From Siphonodentalium dalli (Eukaryota; Mollusca; Scaphopoda; Gadilida; Siphonodentaliidae): a stretch of DNA of 64,000 bases. The stretch spans positions 214,312,151-214,376,150 of the forward strand of contig CP136065.1 of the NCBI GenBank assembly GCA_032622095.1, read 5' to 3'. Under the pieces are notes generated by a model. It was not told where the DNA came from. It searched no databases and saw only the letters and a program-made list of their open reading frames with translations. This document shows positions 44,971-58,700 of the stretch, piece after piece; the stretch's first letter is position 1; the number at the start of each line of letters is the position of its first letter. A program made the position numbers and the translations under genes.

Positions 44971-47856
44971 CTGCGAATAAGAATATGCATATATGTGTGT
45001 TACATGTTCGCAATAAATGAATTTCATGTACTTATCGGCCTTTCAGGTTCACCGGCTCGCGAAAAGGACAACTACATGTATATATAGTACTCGGTTTAAT
45101 TTGACAGAGTAACGAAAAAAGCGACAAACGTAGACGAACTAAAACAAATCATTCATCGTACAGCCAAGTGCAAGTATGTCCATACAACAGGGATAATAAT
45201 AATGGACAATCCACAAGCTTTCCAACGGTATATAATAATAACTTATATACGAATTTGCATTAAACTCTTTAAATATGGCCATTTTCCTCTACTGGTCGCT
45301 CACTTCTATAACCATGTCCCTGGTCAAAATACTACAGAATTTTGCTTATTAATCAAGGGTACCACCAACTTTGAAATATCTCGGGAATGAGTTGACATTA
45401 TTGGTAAAACTATAATTCTGCACACCGTGGTGGTCCTCGAAATTATTATAAATATATTGTCGTCTCTCAATATTTTAATTTTCAATCAAGAGGGTCAAAT
45501 TTATATGATAGTAAGTATCGGAAAAAGCACATATCTTTTTACAATAACCTTGAACTTTACATATGACCTTGACCTTCCCAAGAGGAGAATATCGTTTCAA
45601 AAATTAGACAACAATGGGTGTTCATACAAACCAACATAATATTGAGATAATGGAAATAATTCTCGCAATACAATCAATTTAACACCTAGTGTTCACACTC
45701 AGTTAAAATCACCCCTCGTTGCCATGGAAACATAAATTTTGCTATTTGTCCCAAATATTGTTCTCTAAGATTTGAGTATGTTGCATATATTGACTTACTC
45801 TATATGATGGCAGCTTTCCCATTTGTGTTGCAATTAGTTTAGGGTTCAACCCTAATTAGCCTGTACTGATATTCTTTGCTAGGATTGTGAAAGTACTATA
45901 GTCGTTTTGGTAATATATTTATATTCGCGTTGCTGGATACGTGTTCATACTTCCATATCCAGATGTTCAAAACAAATTTGGAACTCGACCCTCAACTGGG
46001 CATCACACGTGATATGTGGTTGTGTGCGTTCGTAAGTGTGTTGATGCCAGTACGCAGACACATGTGGCCAGTGCATAAATCAAAACATAGGTCACATATG
46101 GTTATATTACTCCAGGTTCAACATTTGTATCACATAAAATGTCAGACATATACATATACAACTATCTAGGTCGTCTCTTGAAGACAATAACTCTCAAAAC
46201 AGAGATCGATGTATGAGACGGCGAAGTTTAATAATGAACACAATGAAGATTTCAAACAGGCCACGTGGGTTGATGTGGTCAGATAGGTGGGAAATGTCAC
46301 CGAGTGTCATCCAGCTGAAAGTCATCTTGATCCTATTGCCCAATCGCATACCCGATTTATAAAATATTCTAAATATCATATGCATGTATGTCAAAGCCAA
46401 TATGAACAACTACTGGGTGTATTTTAATCTGAAGTCATTGTGAATGAAGTTACGGGCTATTAATTTCCATGGTCATTTTATGTTTGTTGCAATCCAAAAC
46501 GCTTTCTACGTGACAGCGTGTTTATAATAATGTATTTTATGAATGCATTATTGAACGTCTCTGAACGGTTCTGACCCCCCCTCAAGAACACTGGATCAGA
46601 CTTTGTTGTTATTCGATGTATATATAGTGTTCGGTTTCTCAGTAAACAAGCTTATTCTCAATTCTGTATCTCTCGTATGTGACATAAGAAATTGGGGACT
46701 TGGGAGAAAATTAAACCTGCGGGACACAATTTGTAATTTGTAATTGTTCGTGGTACATTGCATGGGTGTGTTAACCGATCTATATTTCAAAAACAGCTAG
46801 ACGTTGCGCTCGAATGCCTATATCTCTGTTGTGCAGTGGATGCTAAAATTCATTGTACTATCAAATCACTGAAAAACCCCATTCAAAGTGACTAAGATTG
46901 CTTAGTCAGGGGCTTAGGTTGGTCATTATCACTATGTTAGAATGATGGTGACTAACTATAATACCAATAACGTTTCCTACTCGAAATACAAATGTATTTC
47001 TGCCGTGAGAACCCAACTTAGTTAGGTCTGCGACTGAACATTCATCTATATGTGATCACGCTCAATTTTGTTTGGGTATATATTAACGATAATGTACGAA
47101 ATTGAAACTTCCAAATAAAACTTTTCACCGCCCAGTGTGCCCCGACAGTTCGTTCCAGTTTAAGTCGGTTCCTACTTTCTTATTGTATCTTGTCGATTCG
47201 AGTTTCCGGAAAAGTCTGAATTTGACCTTCGCTTTTTGCTCAGAGAACTCCCAAATATCGACGTGATGGCTGCAGAAAAAGAAACCTCCATGTCAGATAA
47301 CAACGGATATGTTCTATACGTTTATCAAAGCGGTGGTCGCTTGTTACACTAAATTAAATTGCAAAAACCGGCCGATGGCTATAAATTATAATCATTCATA
47401 TTTTTACTCGAAAATGTGACTAGTGGGATTGTGTTCGCGCAATCGGCAGTGTCACTCACGTGTTGAACTTGGTCGGTGGTCGTGTTGACAGCGCTGTGAC
47501 TGTTTCAAAGCACATAATCTTACGATGTCAAGTTTTGATGTCATCGACTCAACGTTGTCACAGTACAGGACGGGACAATATCATCAACAATGTCGTTATC
47601 GAATCACGAACGCAGTCATAGAATAATCACGATATTGGATCGTGTGTAGCTTTCGCCCAAATCGGCAAATGAATTAAATTTAAATACACAGTCGAAAATG
47701 ACATGCTTCGAAAACCTTAATGTATTCTATTCGCTAAAACCTGTAAAGGATATGTATGGGCGGTATCAATATAGTATCAGTATCAAAAGAGTTGCAGCAA
47801 ATGTTGATAATGACGCGAATGTCAATATTTCTGACGTTGTATCGCTCTTGCTTGTG
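44971..47856. other. Intron/flank sequence, no gene recognised
   Basis: If the exon at 48950-49037 is real, this is mostly its 3,979-bp intron. It contains a fragment of the 8722-12229 transposon terminus at 45825-45880 (TGTTGCAATTAGTTTAGGGT) and, near 47085-47130, a short relative of the 7258-8195 repeat. Other ORFs are unsupported. Confidence 0.45.
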
Positions 47857-48300
47857 TATCTCCTCGAGACATTGAGAGACCTGCTGGAGATATCTCCTCC
47901 AGAAATTGTGAGACCAACTGGAGATATCTCCGCGAGACACTGTGGGACCAACTGGAGATATCTTCGCGAGACATGAAGAGTACAGCTGGAGATATCTTCG
48001 GGAGACATGGAGAAAACAGCTGGAGATATCTCCGCGAGACATTGAGAGACCAGCTGGAGATATCTCCGCGAGACATTGAGAGACCAGCTGGAGATATCTC
48101 GACGAGACAATGATAGACCAGCTGGAGATATCTCCGCGAGACATGGTGAAACCAGCTGGAGATATCTCCGTAAGACATTGAGACCAACTGGAGATATCCC
48201 CTCCAGACATTGAGAGACCAGCTGGAGATATCTCCGCGAGTCATCGAGAGATCAGCTGGAGATATCTCCGCGAGACATTGCGAGACGAGTTGGAGATATC
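47857..48300 (+). repeat. 34-bp minisatellite with a palindrome in each unit (about 13 copies)
   Basis: The unit is GAGACATTGAGAGACCAGCT followed by GGAGATATCTCCGC. Each contains the 12-bp perfect palindrome GGAGATATCTCC (variants in a few units). As 34 is not divisible by three, the three overlapping minus-strand ORFs of 114-158 aa all read the same peptide in rotation; they are not genes. No spacers, so not CRISPR. Confidence 0.95.
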
Positions 48301-48949
48301 GACCTTTTGATTGGCGCTGATCATTGCCATCTTCTCCTCATGTGGTCCAACAAGTTGACAAATTATAACTCATGCGAAATCAGTTCGGGCACTGTCTTCG
48401 TGGAACGCGTTAACTTCTTCTCTTTGAACGGATGGAGTCAAACACTACGGGTGTGGGACTGGTAAAGTATGCAGTTGGATTCCGATATATGGCAGTGTTG
48501 AACTCCAGGATGAGTCAAAATCAAATGTGAACGATCTTCACAGTAAAAGTATCCATTCGAATGTGAGATCGATGGCTCGTTCAATTGTGTTGCTTAGTGA
48601 CATGTCAGGTACAGTTGACCATGTGTACTATAGTTGACTACAGTACAAATTACAAGTACAACTGTTTGCACGGGCATATGCGTCATGTTCAGGTCAGGTC
48701 AGTTGTTGGACGAATAATGAAACGTTCAGTGTCCGGTGAGTGGCGTCGGATCTTTTATTAGGGTGAATATCGATTATCGTTGAACACCAAAGCGAGCCCT
48801 CTTGTGCTATATTCTTCGATACATGTATATCGGCCGTCCCAAGCAATTAAAATTTTTGTCCCGCATGTTGTCATTGTGTCCATCATCACAAACTATCCCG
48901 AAGTTGGTAATGTCCCATATATAGCGGTTAAAAAGCACGGCATACTTAC
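48301..48949. other. No gene recognised
   Basis: Unique-looking sequence between the minisatellite and the candidate signal-peptide exon. No supported ORF. Confidence 0.4.
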
Positions 48950-49037
48950 CCAATGTGCAGATCCATGGCAATAGCACTGACTTCAGGGCGATGTGACACA
49001 GTCCGATATTTATATGTAGCTGGTAAGGCGAACTCAT
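48950..49037 (-). CDS. Candidate first coding exon of the lectin gene
   Basis: The minus-strand ATG at 49037 opens 29 codons plus one base, ending at the strong donor TTGG|GTAAGTATG in phase 1. Joined to the exon at 44970 it gives a leader ending in IALKSVLLPWICTLAVNACP, a moderately hydrophobic stretch directly before the first CTLD cysteine, as expected for a short signal peptide with cleavage near VNA. A longer reading from ATG 49085 is also open. With this exon, and with the stalk exon counted without its extra base, total coding length is 1806 bp, a multiple of three. The support is phase, donor strength and hydrophobicity only; the leader lacks a basic start. Confidence 0.33.
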
Positions 49038-49703
49038 TCTTCGTATAACGCAATTATAAAGTCGAAGCCAAAACCAACGTGACACGGATATGTAAGAGTC
49101 TACGTGTCAGCCGGCACACGTATTTGAATGTCTGTGATGCCGTATACATTAAGCTCGATCTACTTTATTGGAAACGTTTATGGTGCGACTCCAATATATA
49201 ACATCTTCCTAGATGCGCAAACATAATATATATCACGTGGTGAACATCTATATCTATTAGATTGTCCTGAGTGAGAGAGGCTGTGGAACAGGTCTAACAA
49301 CTTACTGACGTCACAAAAAGCCACAACGACGACAGCTCACACGCAAATGGTCAGCGTGAGACAGTGTTCCTATGGTGTTTTGTAGATTTCTGCTTGACAT
49401 TCGTACGTGTTTCTTATTATATTGAGCATGGTAGTCGATACGTTTCTGGTATTCTACAGCGGGAGTGTCACAAACAGTTGATCCACAGCGTAAGGTGGGT
49501 AGATTTCGAAAGACACTCCATGGCGAGCTTTTCAATATAAGATAGAGAAGAACGCAATATCGTTTTCCAGAGATACTTTGCGGGGAGGAATTCAAACATT
49601 GGCGCTATAGCAGTCATTGAAAAGATAGCGCTGTGAAGGAAACGGCGGTTTTCCCGGGATAATCCATGCATGGTGCGATATTCAAGTATCGTGACCATGG
49701 TGG

Positions 49704-49991
49704 TCATCGAGAATAAATGATACAAGAGGATCGGTGGAAACAAATCACAGTATGTAGATCATCGACTCGTGTTTGCTGTGCGGGGTAGCATCACTAAATT
49801 CACCCTCTGGGGACCTCATTCTGCAAATGACAGACACCCTATTTCAAGGCTTGCATGCAAACCTGTTTTATCAAATTGTTTTTCTGGAATTCCTTGGTGG
49901 GTGTATTATCTCTATGATTAGCATCGAGAGTAAATAATACAAGAGGATCGATGGAAACAAAGCACGGTATGTAGATCATCGACTCGTGTTC
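49704..49991 (+). repeat. Short direct repeat pair (about 70 bp, 219 bp apart)
   Basis: AATACAAGAGGATCG(G/A)TGGAA and TATGTAGATCATCGACTCGT occur in both 49704-49773 and 49923-49991. Non-coding. Confidence 0.8.
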
Positions 49992-50159
49992 CCAGAAGTG
50001 TGAGTTAAATGCTACTTCGCTAGGACCCACCATACAACCATTGGCATGTAAACTATCCATTGTTCACGTGTAGCCGTCGATATTTCGCGCTCAGCGTGTA
50101 TAATGTCTCGCTGTTTCTTGTATACAGTGGGCGCTGGGGGTTTTATTTATATAAATGGG

Positions 50160-50360
50160 AATTTTTGGGACGGATTTAAAAGTCGAACTGCGACCGGAGA
50201 CCGAGTCCTGTAAAATGTGTTTAATTGGGAATTTCAATTTCGTTTATGTTGATTCGTGAAACAAATATATTTTATATTCTATAATTACAATCATAGGTAT
50301 ATAATATATGATCTTGAGCGCGTTACCATTGCTGACATTGGTTTTCTTGTATAGTATCAA
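50160..50360 (-). repeat. Reverse-orientation copy of the 7258-8195 repeat
   Basis: The reverse complement carries TATAAAATATATTTGTTTCA, CGAAATTGAAATTCCCAATT and AAAACCA ... GGTAACGCGCTCAAGAT, as in 7715-8060, with internal deletions. Confidence 0.7.
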
Positions 50361-50730
50361 CGAACATTTTTCAGGAAGTCTCTCTTTGTCTATGTTGTTC
50401 TGCCATGCGCACTGCAAATAGTGTGCGTTCTGTAGAGAGAATTTAAACAAACATTATTTGCGGACAAAGTACCTTTTTTATGACTATTTGAAACAAATAA
50501 TGATGAAATCATCGGGTGATTAGACTGCATACCCTTTTCAGTAACTTACATTGGTCCTGAATTTTCTTAAAATCTGTAATATTGACAAAATAGAAACGGC
50601 AACAGTGTTCATCGATTCTAATAACACCTTACTTGTAACTGTGTAACGGTAGGTTTCGCATTGGTTCCTTTATTGTGATGCCGAGTATTAAATCGCGTAT
50701 CGGCGGAATGCTTTCTGTTTTACCACACTA

Positions 50731-52759
50731 TCTCATATATATTTTGAAGACCTCTGTTTGTCTGTCTGTCTGTCTGTCTGTATGTCTGTCTGTATGTCAT
50801 TTATACAAATCTACGATTCTCGACCGATCGGGACGAAACATGGTACGTGTGTGTAGTTTGACCAGGCGGTCGACGTTGTCGTATTGGCGAGCCCGTGCGG
50901 CGCCCGCTTCGCGCATGCGCAGACGAGATCTTGGAAACGGGTGGAGCTACCGACTTGAAATTTGCTATGTGAATGTATCTTGCCCCGGATACGAATTTTA
51001 TCGGGTCGCCGAGCCCGTGCGACGCCAGCTTCGCGAATGCACAGATCAGATCTCGGAAACGGGTGAAGATATCGACTTGAAATTTGGTATGTGAATGTAT
51101 CTTGCCCCGGATACGAATTTTATCGGGTCGCCGAGCCCGTGCGACGTCAGCTTCGCGCATGCGCAGACGAGATCTCGGAAACGGGCGGAGGTATCGACTT
51201 GAAATTTGGTATGTGAATGTATCTTGCCTCGGATACGAATTTTATCGGGTCGCCGAGCCCGTGCGACGCCAGCTTCGCGCATGCGCAGACCAGATCTCGG
51301 AAACGGGTAGAGCTATCGACTTGAAATTTTGTTTTTGAATAGCCCGGACAACGTCGGGCTGGGTAGAGCTATCGACCTGAAATTTTGAATAGCCCGGGCT
51401 CATCGGCTAGTCTCGTATACATGTATATTTTGAAGACCTCTGTCTGTCTGTCTGTTTGTCTGTTTGTCGTTTATACAAATCTACGATTCTCGACCGATCG
51501 GGACGAAACTTGGTACGTGTGTGTAGTTTGACCAGGCGGTGAACGTTGTCGTATTGGCGAGCCCGTGCGGCGCCCGCTTCGCGCATGCGCAGACGAGATC
51601 TCGGAAACGGGTGGAGCTATCGACTTGAAATGTGTGATTGTACCTTGCCCCGGATACGAATTTTATCGGGTCGCCGAGCCCGTGCGACGCCAGCTTCGCG
51701 CATGCGCAGACGAGATCTCGGAAACGGGTGGAGCTATCGACTTGAAATTTGGTATGTGAATGTATCTTGCCCCGGATACGAATTTTATCGGGTCGCCGAG
51801 CCCGCGCGACGCCAGCTTAGCGCATGCGTAGACGAGATCTCGGAAACGGGTGGAGCTATCGACTTGAAATTTTGTTTTTGAATAGCTATCGACTTGAAAT
51901 TTTGTTTTTGAATAGCCCGGACAACGTCGGGCGCAAAGGCTAGTCTCATATATATTTTGAAGACCTCTGTCTGTCTGTCTGTATGTCTGTCTGTCTGTCT
52001 GTCTGTCTGTATGTCATTGATACAAATCTACGATTCTCGACCGATCGGGACGAAACTTGGTACGTGTGTGTAGTTTGAACAGGCGGTCGTCCTTGTCGTA
52101 TTGGCGAGCCCGCGCAACGCCCGTGCAGCGCATACGCAAACGAGATCTCGGAAACGGGTGGAGCTATCGACTTGAAATTTGCTATGTGAATGTATCTTGC
52201 CCCGGATACGAATTTTATCGGGTCGCCGAGCCCGTGCGACGCAAGCTTCGCGCATGCGCAGACGAGATCTCGGAAACGGGTGGAGCTATCGACTTGAAAT
52301 TTGCTATGTGAATGTATCTTGCCCCGGTTAAGAATTTTATCGGGTCGCCGAGCCCGTACGACGCCAGCTTAGCGCATGCGTAGACGAGATATCGGAAACG
52401 GGTGGAGCTATCGACTTGAAATTTGGTATGTGAATGTATCTTGGCCCGGATACGAATGTTTTTGAATAGCCCGGACAACGTCGGACTCATCGGCTAGTCT
52501 CATACATATTTTGAAGACCTCTGTCTGTCTGTCTGTATGTCTGTCAGTCTGTCTGTCTGTATGTCATTGATACAAATCTACGATTCTCGACCGATCGGGA
52601 CGAAACTTGGTATGTGTGTGTAGTTTGACCAGGCGGTCGTCGTTGTCGTATTGGCGAGGCCGTGAGGCGCCCGTGCTATGATATCTCGGAAACGGGTGGA
52701 GCCATCGACTTGAAATTTGCTATGTGAATGTATCTTGCCCCGGATTCGAATTTTATCGT
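50731..52759 (+). mobile_element. Array segment A, plus orientation, four monomers
   Basis: Monomers at 50731-51410, 51411-51943, 51944-52497 and a truncated one from 52498. Each of the first three ends in CTAG followed directly by TCTC. The fourth breaks off at GAATTTTATCG and joins inverted sequence. Core numbers differ between monomers (about three in the first). Confidence 0.85.
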
Positions 52760-55700
52760 CGATAGCTATTCAAAAACAAAATTTCAAGTCGATAGCTCCA
52801 CCCGTTTCCGAGATCTCGTCTGCGCATGCGCGAAGCGGGCGCCACACGGGCTCGCCAATACGACAACGACGACCGCCTGGTCAAATTACACACACATACC
52901 AAGTTTCGTCCCGATCGGTCGAGAATCGTAGATTTGTATCAATGACATACAGACAGACAGACAGACATACAGACAGACAGACAGAGGTCTTCAAAATATA
53001 TATGAGAGTAGCCGATGAGCCCGACGTTGTCCGAGATCTCGTCTGCGCATGCGCGAAGCTGGCGTCGCACGGGCTCGGCGACCCGATAAAATTCGTATCC
53101 GGGGCAAGATACATTCCCATAGCAAATTTCAAGTCGATAGCTCCACTCGTTTCCCAGATATCGTCTGCGCATGCGCGAAGCTGGCGTCGCACGGGCTCGG
53201 CGACCCGATAAAATTTCGTATCCGGGGCAAGATACATTCACATAGCAAATTTCAAGTCGATGGCTCCACCCGTTTCCGAGATCTCGTCTGCGCATGCGCG
53301 AAGCGGGCACCGCACGGGCTCGCCAATACGACAACGACGACCGCCTGGTCAAACTACACACACATACCAAGTTTCGTCCCGATCGGTCGAGAATCGTAGA
53401 TTTGTATCAATGACATACAGACAGACAGACATACATACAGACAGACAGACAGAGGTCTCCAAAATATATATGAGAGTAGCCGATGAGTCCGACGTTGTCC
53501 GGGCTATTCAAAAAACATTCGTATCCGGGCCAAGATACATTCACATACCAAATTTCAAGTCGATAGCTCCACACGTTTCCGAGATCTCGTCTACGCATGC
53601 GCTAAGCTGGCGACGCACGGGCTCGGCAACCCGATAAAATTCGTATCCGGGGCAAGATACCTTAACATAGCAAATTTCAAGTCGATAGCTCCACCCGTTT
53701 CCGAGATCTCGTCTGCGCATGCGCGAAGTGGGCGCCACACGGGCTCGCCAATACGACAACGACGACCGCCTGGTCAAACTACACACACGTGACCAAGTTT
53801 CGTCCCGATCGGTCGAGAACCGTAGATTTGTATCAATGACATACAGACAGACAGACAGACATACAGACAGACAGACAGAGGTCTTCAAAATATATATGAG
53901 AGTAGCCGATGAGCCCGACGTTGTCCGAAATCTCGTCTGCGCATGCGCGAAGCTGGCGTCGCACGGGCTCGGCGACCCGATAAAATTCGTATCCGGGGCA
54001 AGATACATTCACATAGCATATTTCAAGTCGATAGCTCCACCCGTTTCCGAGATCTCGTCTGCGCATGCGCGAAGCTGGCGTCGCACGGGCTCGGCGACCC
54101 GATAAAATTAGTATCCGGGGCAAGATACATTCACATAGCAAATTTCAAGTCGATGGCTCCACCCGTTTCCGAGATCTCATAGCACGGGCGCCGCACGGGC
54201 TCGCCAATACGACAATGACGACCGCCTGGTCAAACTACACACACGTACCAAGTTTCGTCCCGATCGGTCGAGAATCGTAGATTTGTATCAATGACATACA
54301 TACAGACAGACAGACAGACATACAGACAGACAGAGGTCTTCAAAATATATATGAGAGTAGCCGATGAGCCCGACGTTGTCCGGGCTATTCAAAAACATTC
54401 GTATCCGGGCCAAGATACATTCACAAACCAAATTTCAAGTCGATAGCTCCCCGTTTCCGATATCTCGTTTACGCATGCGCTAAGCTGGCGTCGCACGGGC
54501 TCGGCGACCCGATAAAATTCTTAACCGGGGCAAGATACAATCACATAGCAAATTTCAAGTCGATAGCTCCACCCGTTTCCGAGATCTCGTCTGCGCATGC
54601 GCGAAGCTTGCGTCGCACGGGCTCGGCGACCCGATAAAATTCGTATCCGGGGCAAGATACATTAACATAGCAAATTTCAAATCGATAGCTCCTCCCGTTT
54701 CCGAGATCTCGTCTGCGTATGCGCGAAGCGGGCGTCGCGCGGGCTCGCCAATACGACAAGGAGGACCGCCTGGTCAAACTACACACACGTACCAAGTTTC
54801 GTCCCGATCGGTCGAGAATCGTAGATTTGTATCAATGACATACATACATACAGACATACAGACAGAGGTCTTCAAAAATATATAAGAGGCTAGCCGATGC
54901 GCCCGACGTTGTCCGGGCTATTCAAAAACCAAATTTCATGTCGATAGCTATTCAAAAACAAAATTTCAAGTCGATAGCTCCACCCGTTTCCGAGATCTCG
55001 TCTGCGCATGCGCGAAGCTGGCGTCGCACGGGCTCGGCGACCCGATAAAATTCATATCCGGGGCAAGATACATTCACATAGCAAATTTCAAGTCGATAGC
55101 TCCTCCTGTTTCCGAGATCTCGTCTGCGCATGCGCGAAGCTGGCGTCGCACGGGCTCGGCGACCCGATAAAATTCGTATCCGGGGCAAGATACATTCACA
55201 TAGCAAATTTCAAGTCGATGGCTCCACCCGTTTCCGAGAATTCGTCTGCGCATGCGCGAAGCGGGCGCCGCACGGGCTCGCCAATACGACAACGTCGACC
55301 GCCTGGTCAAACTACATGCGTACCAAGTTTCGTCCCGATCGGTCGAGAATCGTAGATTTGTATCAATGACATACAGACAGACAGACAGACATACAGACAG
55401 ACAGAGGTCTTCAAAAATATATATGAGAGTCGCCGATGATCCCGACGTTGTCCGGGCTATTCAAAAACATTCGTATCCGGGCCAAGATACATTCACAAAC
55501 CAAATTTCAAGTCGATAGCTCCCCGTTTCCGATATCTCGTCTACGAATGCGCTAAGCTGGCGTCGCACGGGCTCGGCGACCCGATAAAATTCTTAACCGG
55601 GGCAAGATACATTCACATAGCAAATTTCAAGTCGATAGCTCCACCCGTTTCCGAGATCTCGTCTGGCATGCGCGAAGCTTGCGTCGCACGGGCTCGGCGA

Positions 55701-58700
55701 CCCGATAAAATTCGTATACGGGGCAAGATACATTAACATAGCAAATTTCAAGTCGATAGCTCCTCCCGTTTCCGAGATCTCGTCTGCGTATGCGCTGCAC
55801 GGGCGTCGCGCGGGCTCGCCAATACGACAAGGACGACCGCCTGGTCAAACTACACACACGTACCAAGTTTCGTCCCGATCGGTCGAGAATCGTAGATTTG
55901 TATCAATGACATACATACATACATACAGACAGAGGTCTTCGAAATATATAAGAGACTAGCCGATGCGCCCGACGTTGTCCGGGCTATTCAAAAACCAAAT
56001 TTCAAGTCGATAGCTATTCAAAAACAAAATTTCAAGTCGATAGCTCCACCCGTTTCCGAGATCTCGTCTGCGCATGCGCAAAGCTGGCGTCGCACGGGCT
56101 CGGCGACCCGATAAAATTCATATCCGGGGCAAGATACATTCACATAGCAAATTTCAAGTCGATGGCTCCACCCGTTTCCGAGAATTCGTCTGCGCATGCG
56201 CGAAGTGGGCGCCACACGGGCTCGCCAATACGACAACGACGACCGCCTGGTCAAACTACACACACGTTCCAATTTTCGTCCCGATCGGTCGAGAACCGTA
56301 GATTTGTATCAATGACATACAGACAGACAGACAGACATACAGACAGACAGACAGAGGTCTTCAAAATATATATGAGAGTAGCCGATGAGCCCGACGTTGT
56401 CCGAAATCTCGTCTGCGCATGCGCGAAGCTGGCGTCGCATGGGCTCGGCGACCCGATAAAATTCGTATCCGGGGCAAGATACATTCACATAGCAAATTTC
56501 AAGTCGATAGCTCCACCCGTTTCCGAGATCTCGTCTGCGCATGCGCGAAGCTGGCGTCGCACGGGCTCGGTGACCCGATAAAATTCGTATCCGGGGCAAG
56601 ATACATTCACATAGCAAATTTCAAGTCGATGGCTCCACCCGTTTCCGAGATCTCATAGCACGGGCCCCGCACGGGCTCGCCAATACGACAATGACGACCG
56701 CCTGGTCAAACTACACACACGTACCAAGTTTCGTCCCGATCGGTCGAGAATCGTAGATTTGTATCAATGACATACAGACAGACAGACAGACATACAGACA
56801 GACAGAGGTCTTCAAAATATATATGAGAGTAGCCGATGAGCCCGACGTTGTCCGGGCTATTCAAAAACATTCGTATCCGGGCCAAGATACATTCACAAAC
56901 CAAATTTCAAGTCGATAGCTCCCCGTTTCCGATATCTCGTTTACGCATGCACTAAGCTGGCGTCGCACGGGCTCGGCGACCCGATAAAATTCTTAACCGG
57001 GGCAAGATACAATCACATAGCAAATTTCAAGTCGATAGCTCCACCCGTTTCCGAGATCTCGTCTGCGCATGCGCGAAGTTTGCGTCGCACGGGCTCGGCG
57101 ACCCGATAAAATTCGTATCCGGGGCAAGATACATTAACATAGCAAATTTCAAATCGATAGCTCCTCCCGTTTCCGAGATCTCGTCTGCGTATGCGCGAAG
57201 CGGGCGTCGCGCGGGCTCGCCAATACGACAAGGAGGACCGCCTGGTCAAACTACACACACGTACCAAGTTTCGTCCCGATCGGTCGAGAATCGTAGATTT
57301 GTATCAATGACATACATACATACAGACATACATACAGAGGTCTTCAAAAATATATAAGAGGCTATCCGATGCGCCCGACGTTGTCCGGGCTATTCAAAAA
57401 CCAAATTTCATGTCGATAGCTATTCAAAAACAAAATTTCAAGTCGATAGCTCCACCCGTTTCCGAGATCTCGTCTGCGCATGCGCGAAGCTGGCGTCGCA
57501 CGGGCTCGGCGACCCGATAAAATTCATATCCGGGGCAAGATACATTCACATAGCAAATTTCAAGTCGATAGCTCCTCCTGTTTCCGAGATCTCGTCTGCG
57601 CATGCGCGAAGCTGGCGTCGCACGGGCTCGGCGACCCGATAAAATTCGTATCCGGGGCAAGATACATTCACATAGCAAATTTCAAGTCGATGGCTCCACC
57701 CGTTTCCGAGAATTCGTCTGCGCATGCGCGAAGCGGGCGCCGCACGGGCTCGCCAATACGACAACGTCGACCGCCTGGTCAAACTACATGCGTACCAAGT
57801 TTCGTCCCGATCGGTCGAGAATCGTAGATTTGTATCAATGACATACAGACAGACAGACAGACATACAGACAGACAGAGGTCTTCAAAATATATATGAGAG
57901 TAGCCGATGATCCCGACATTGTCCTGGCTATTCAAAAACATTCGTATCCGGGCCAAGATACATTCACAAACCAAATTTCAAGTCGATAGCTCCCCGTTTC
58001 CGATATCTCGTCTACGAATGCGCTAAGCTGGCATCGCACGGGCTCGGCGACCCGATAAAATTCTTAACCGGGGCAAGATACATTCACATAGCAAATTTCA
58101 AGTCGATAGCTCCACCCGTTTCCGAGATCTCGTCTGGCATGCGCGAAGCTTGCGTCGCACGGGCTCGGCGACCCGATAAAATTCGTATACGGGGCAAGAT
58201 ACATTAACATAGCAAATTTCAAGTCGATAGCTCCACCCGTTTCCGAGATCTCGTCTGCGTATGCGCTGCACGGGCGTCGCGCGGGCTCGCCAATACGACA
58301 AGGACGACCGCCTGGTCAAATTACACACACGTACCAAGTTTCGTCCCGATCGGTCGAGAATCGTAGATTTGTATCAATGACATACATACATACATACATA
58401 CAGACAGAGGTCTTCGAAATATATAAGAGACTAGCCGATGCGCCCGACGTTGTCCGGGCTATTCAAAAACCAAATTTCAAGTCGATAGCTATTCAAAAAC
58501 AAAATTTCAAGTCGATAGCTCCACCCGTTTCCGAGATCTCGTCTGCGCATGCGCGAAGCTGGCGTCGCACGGGCTCGGCGACCCGATAAAATTCATATCC
58601 GGGGCAAGATACATTCACATAGCAAATTTCAAGTCGATGGCTCCACCCGTTTCCGAGAATTCGTCTGCGAATGCGCGAAGCGGGCGCCGCACGGGCTCGC

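Noticed and set aside
47734-48244. Three minus-strand ORFs of 114-158 aa with repeating ISPAG/SRGDISSW peptide
   Set aside because: A 34-bp period reads the same peptide in all three frames; it is a minisatellite artefact.
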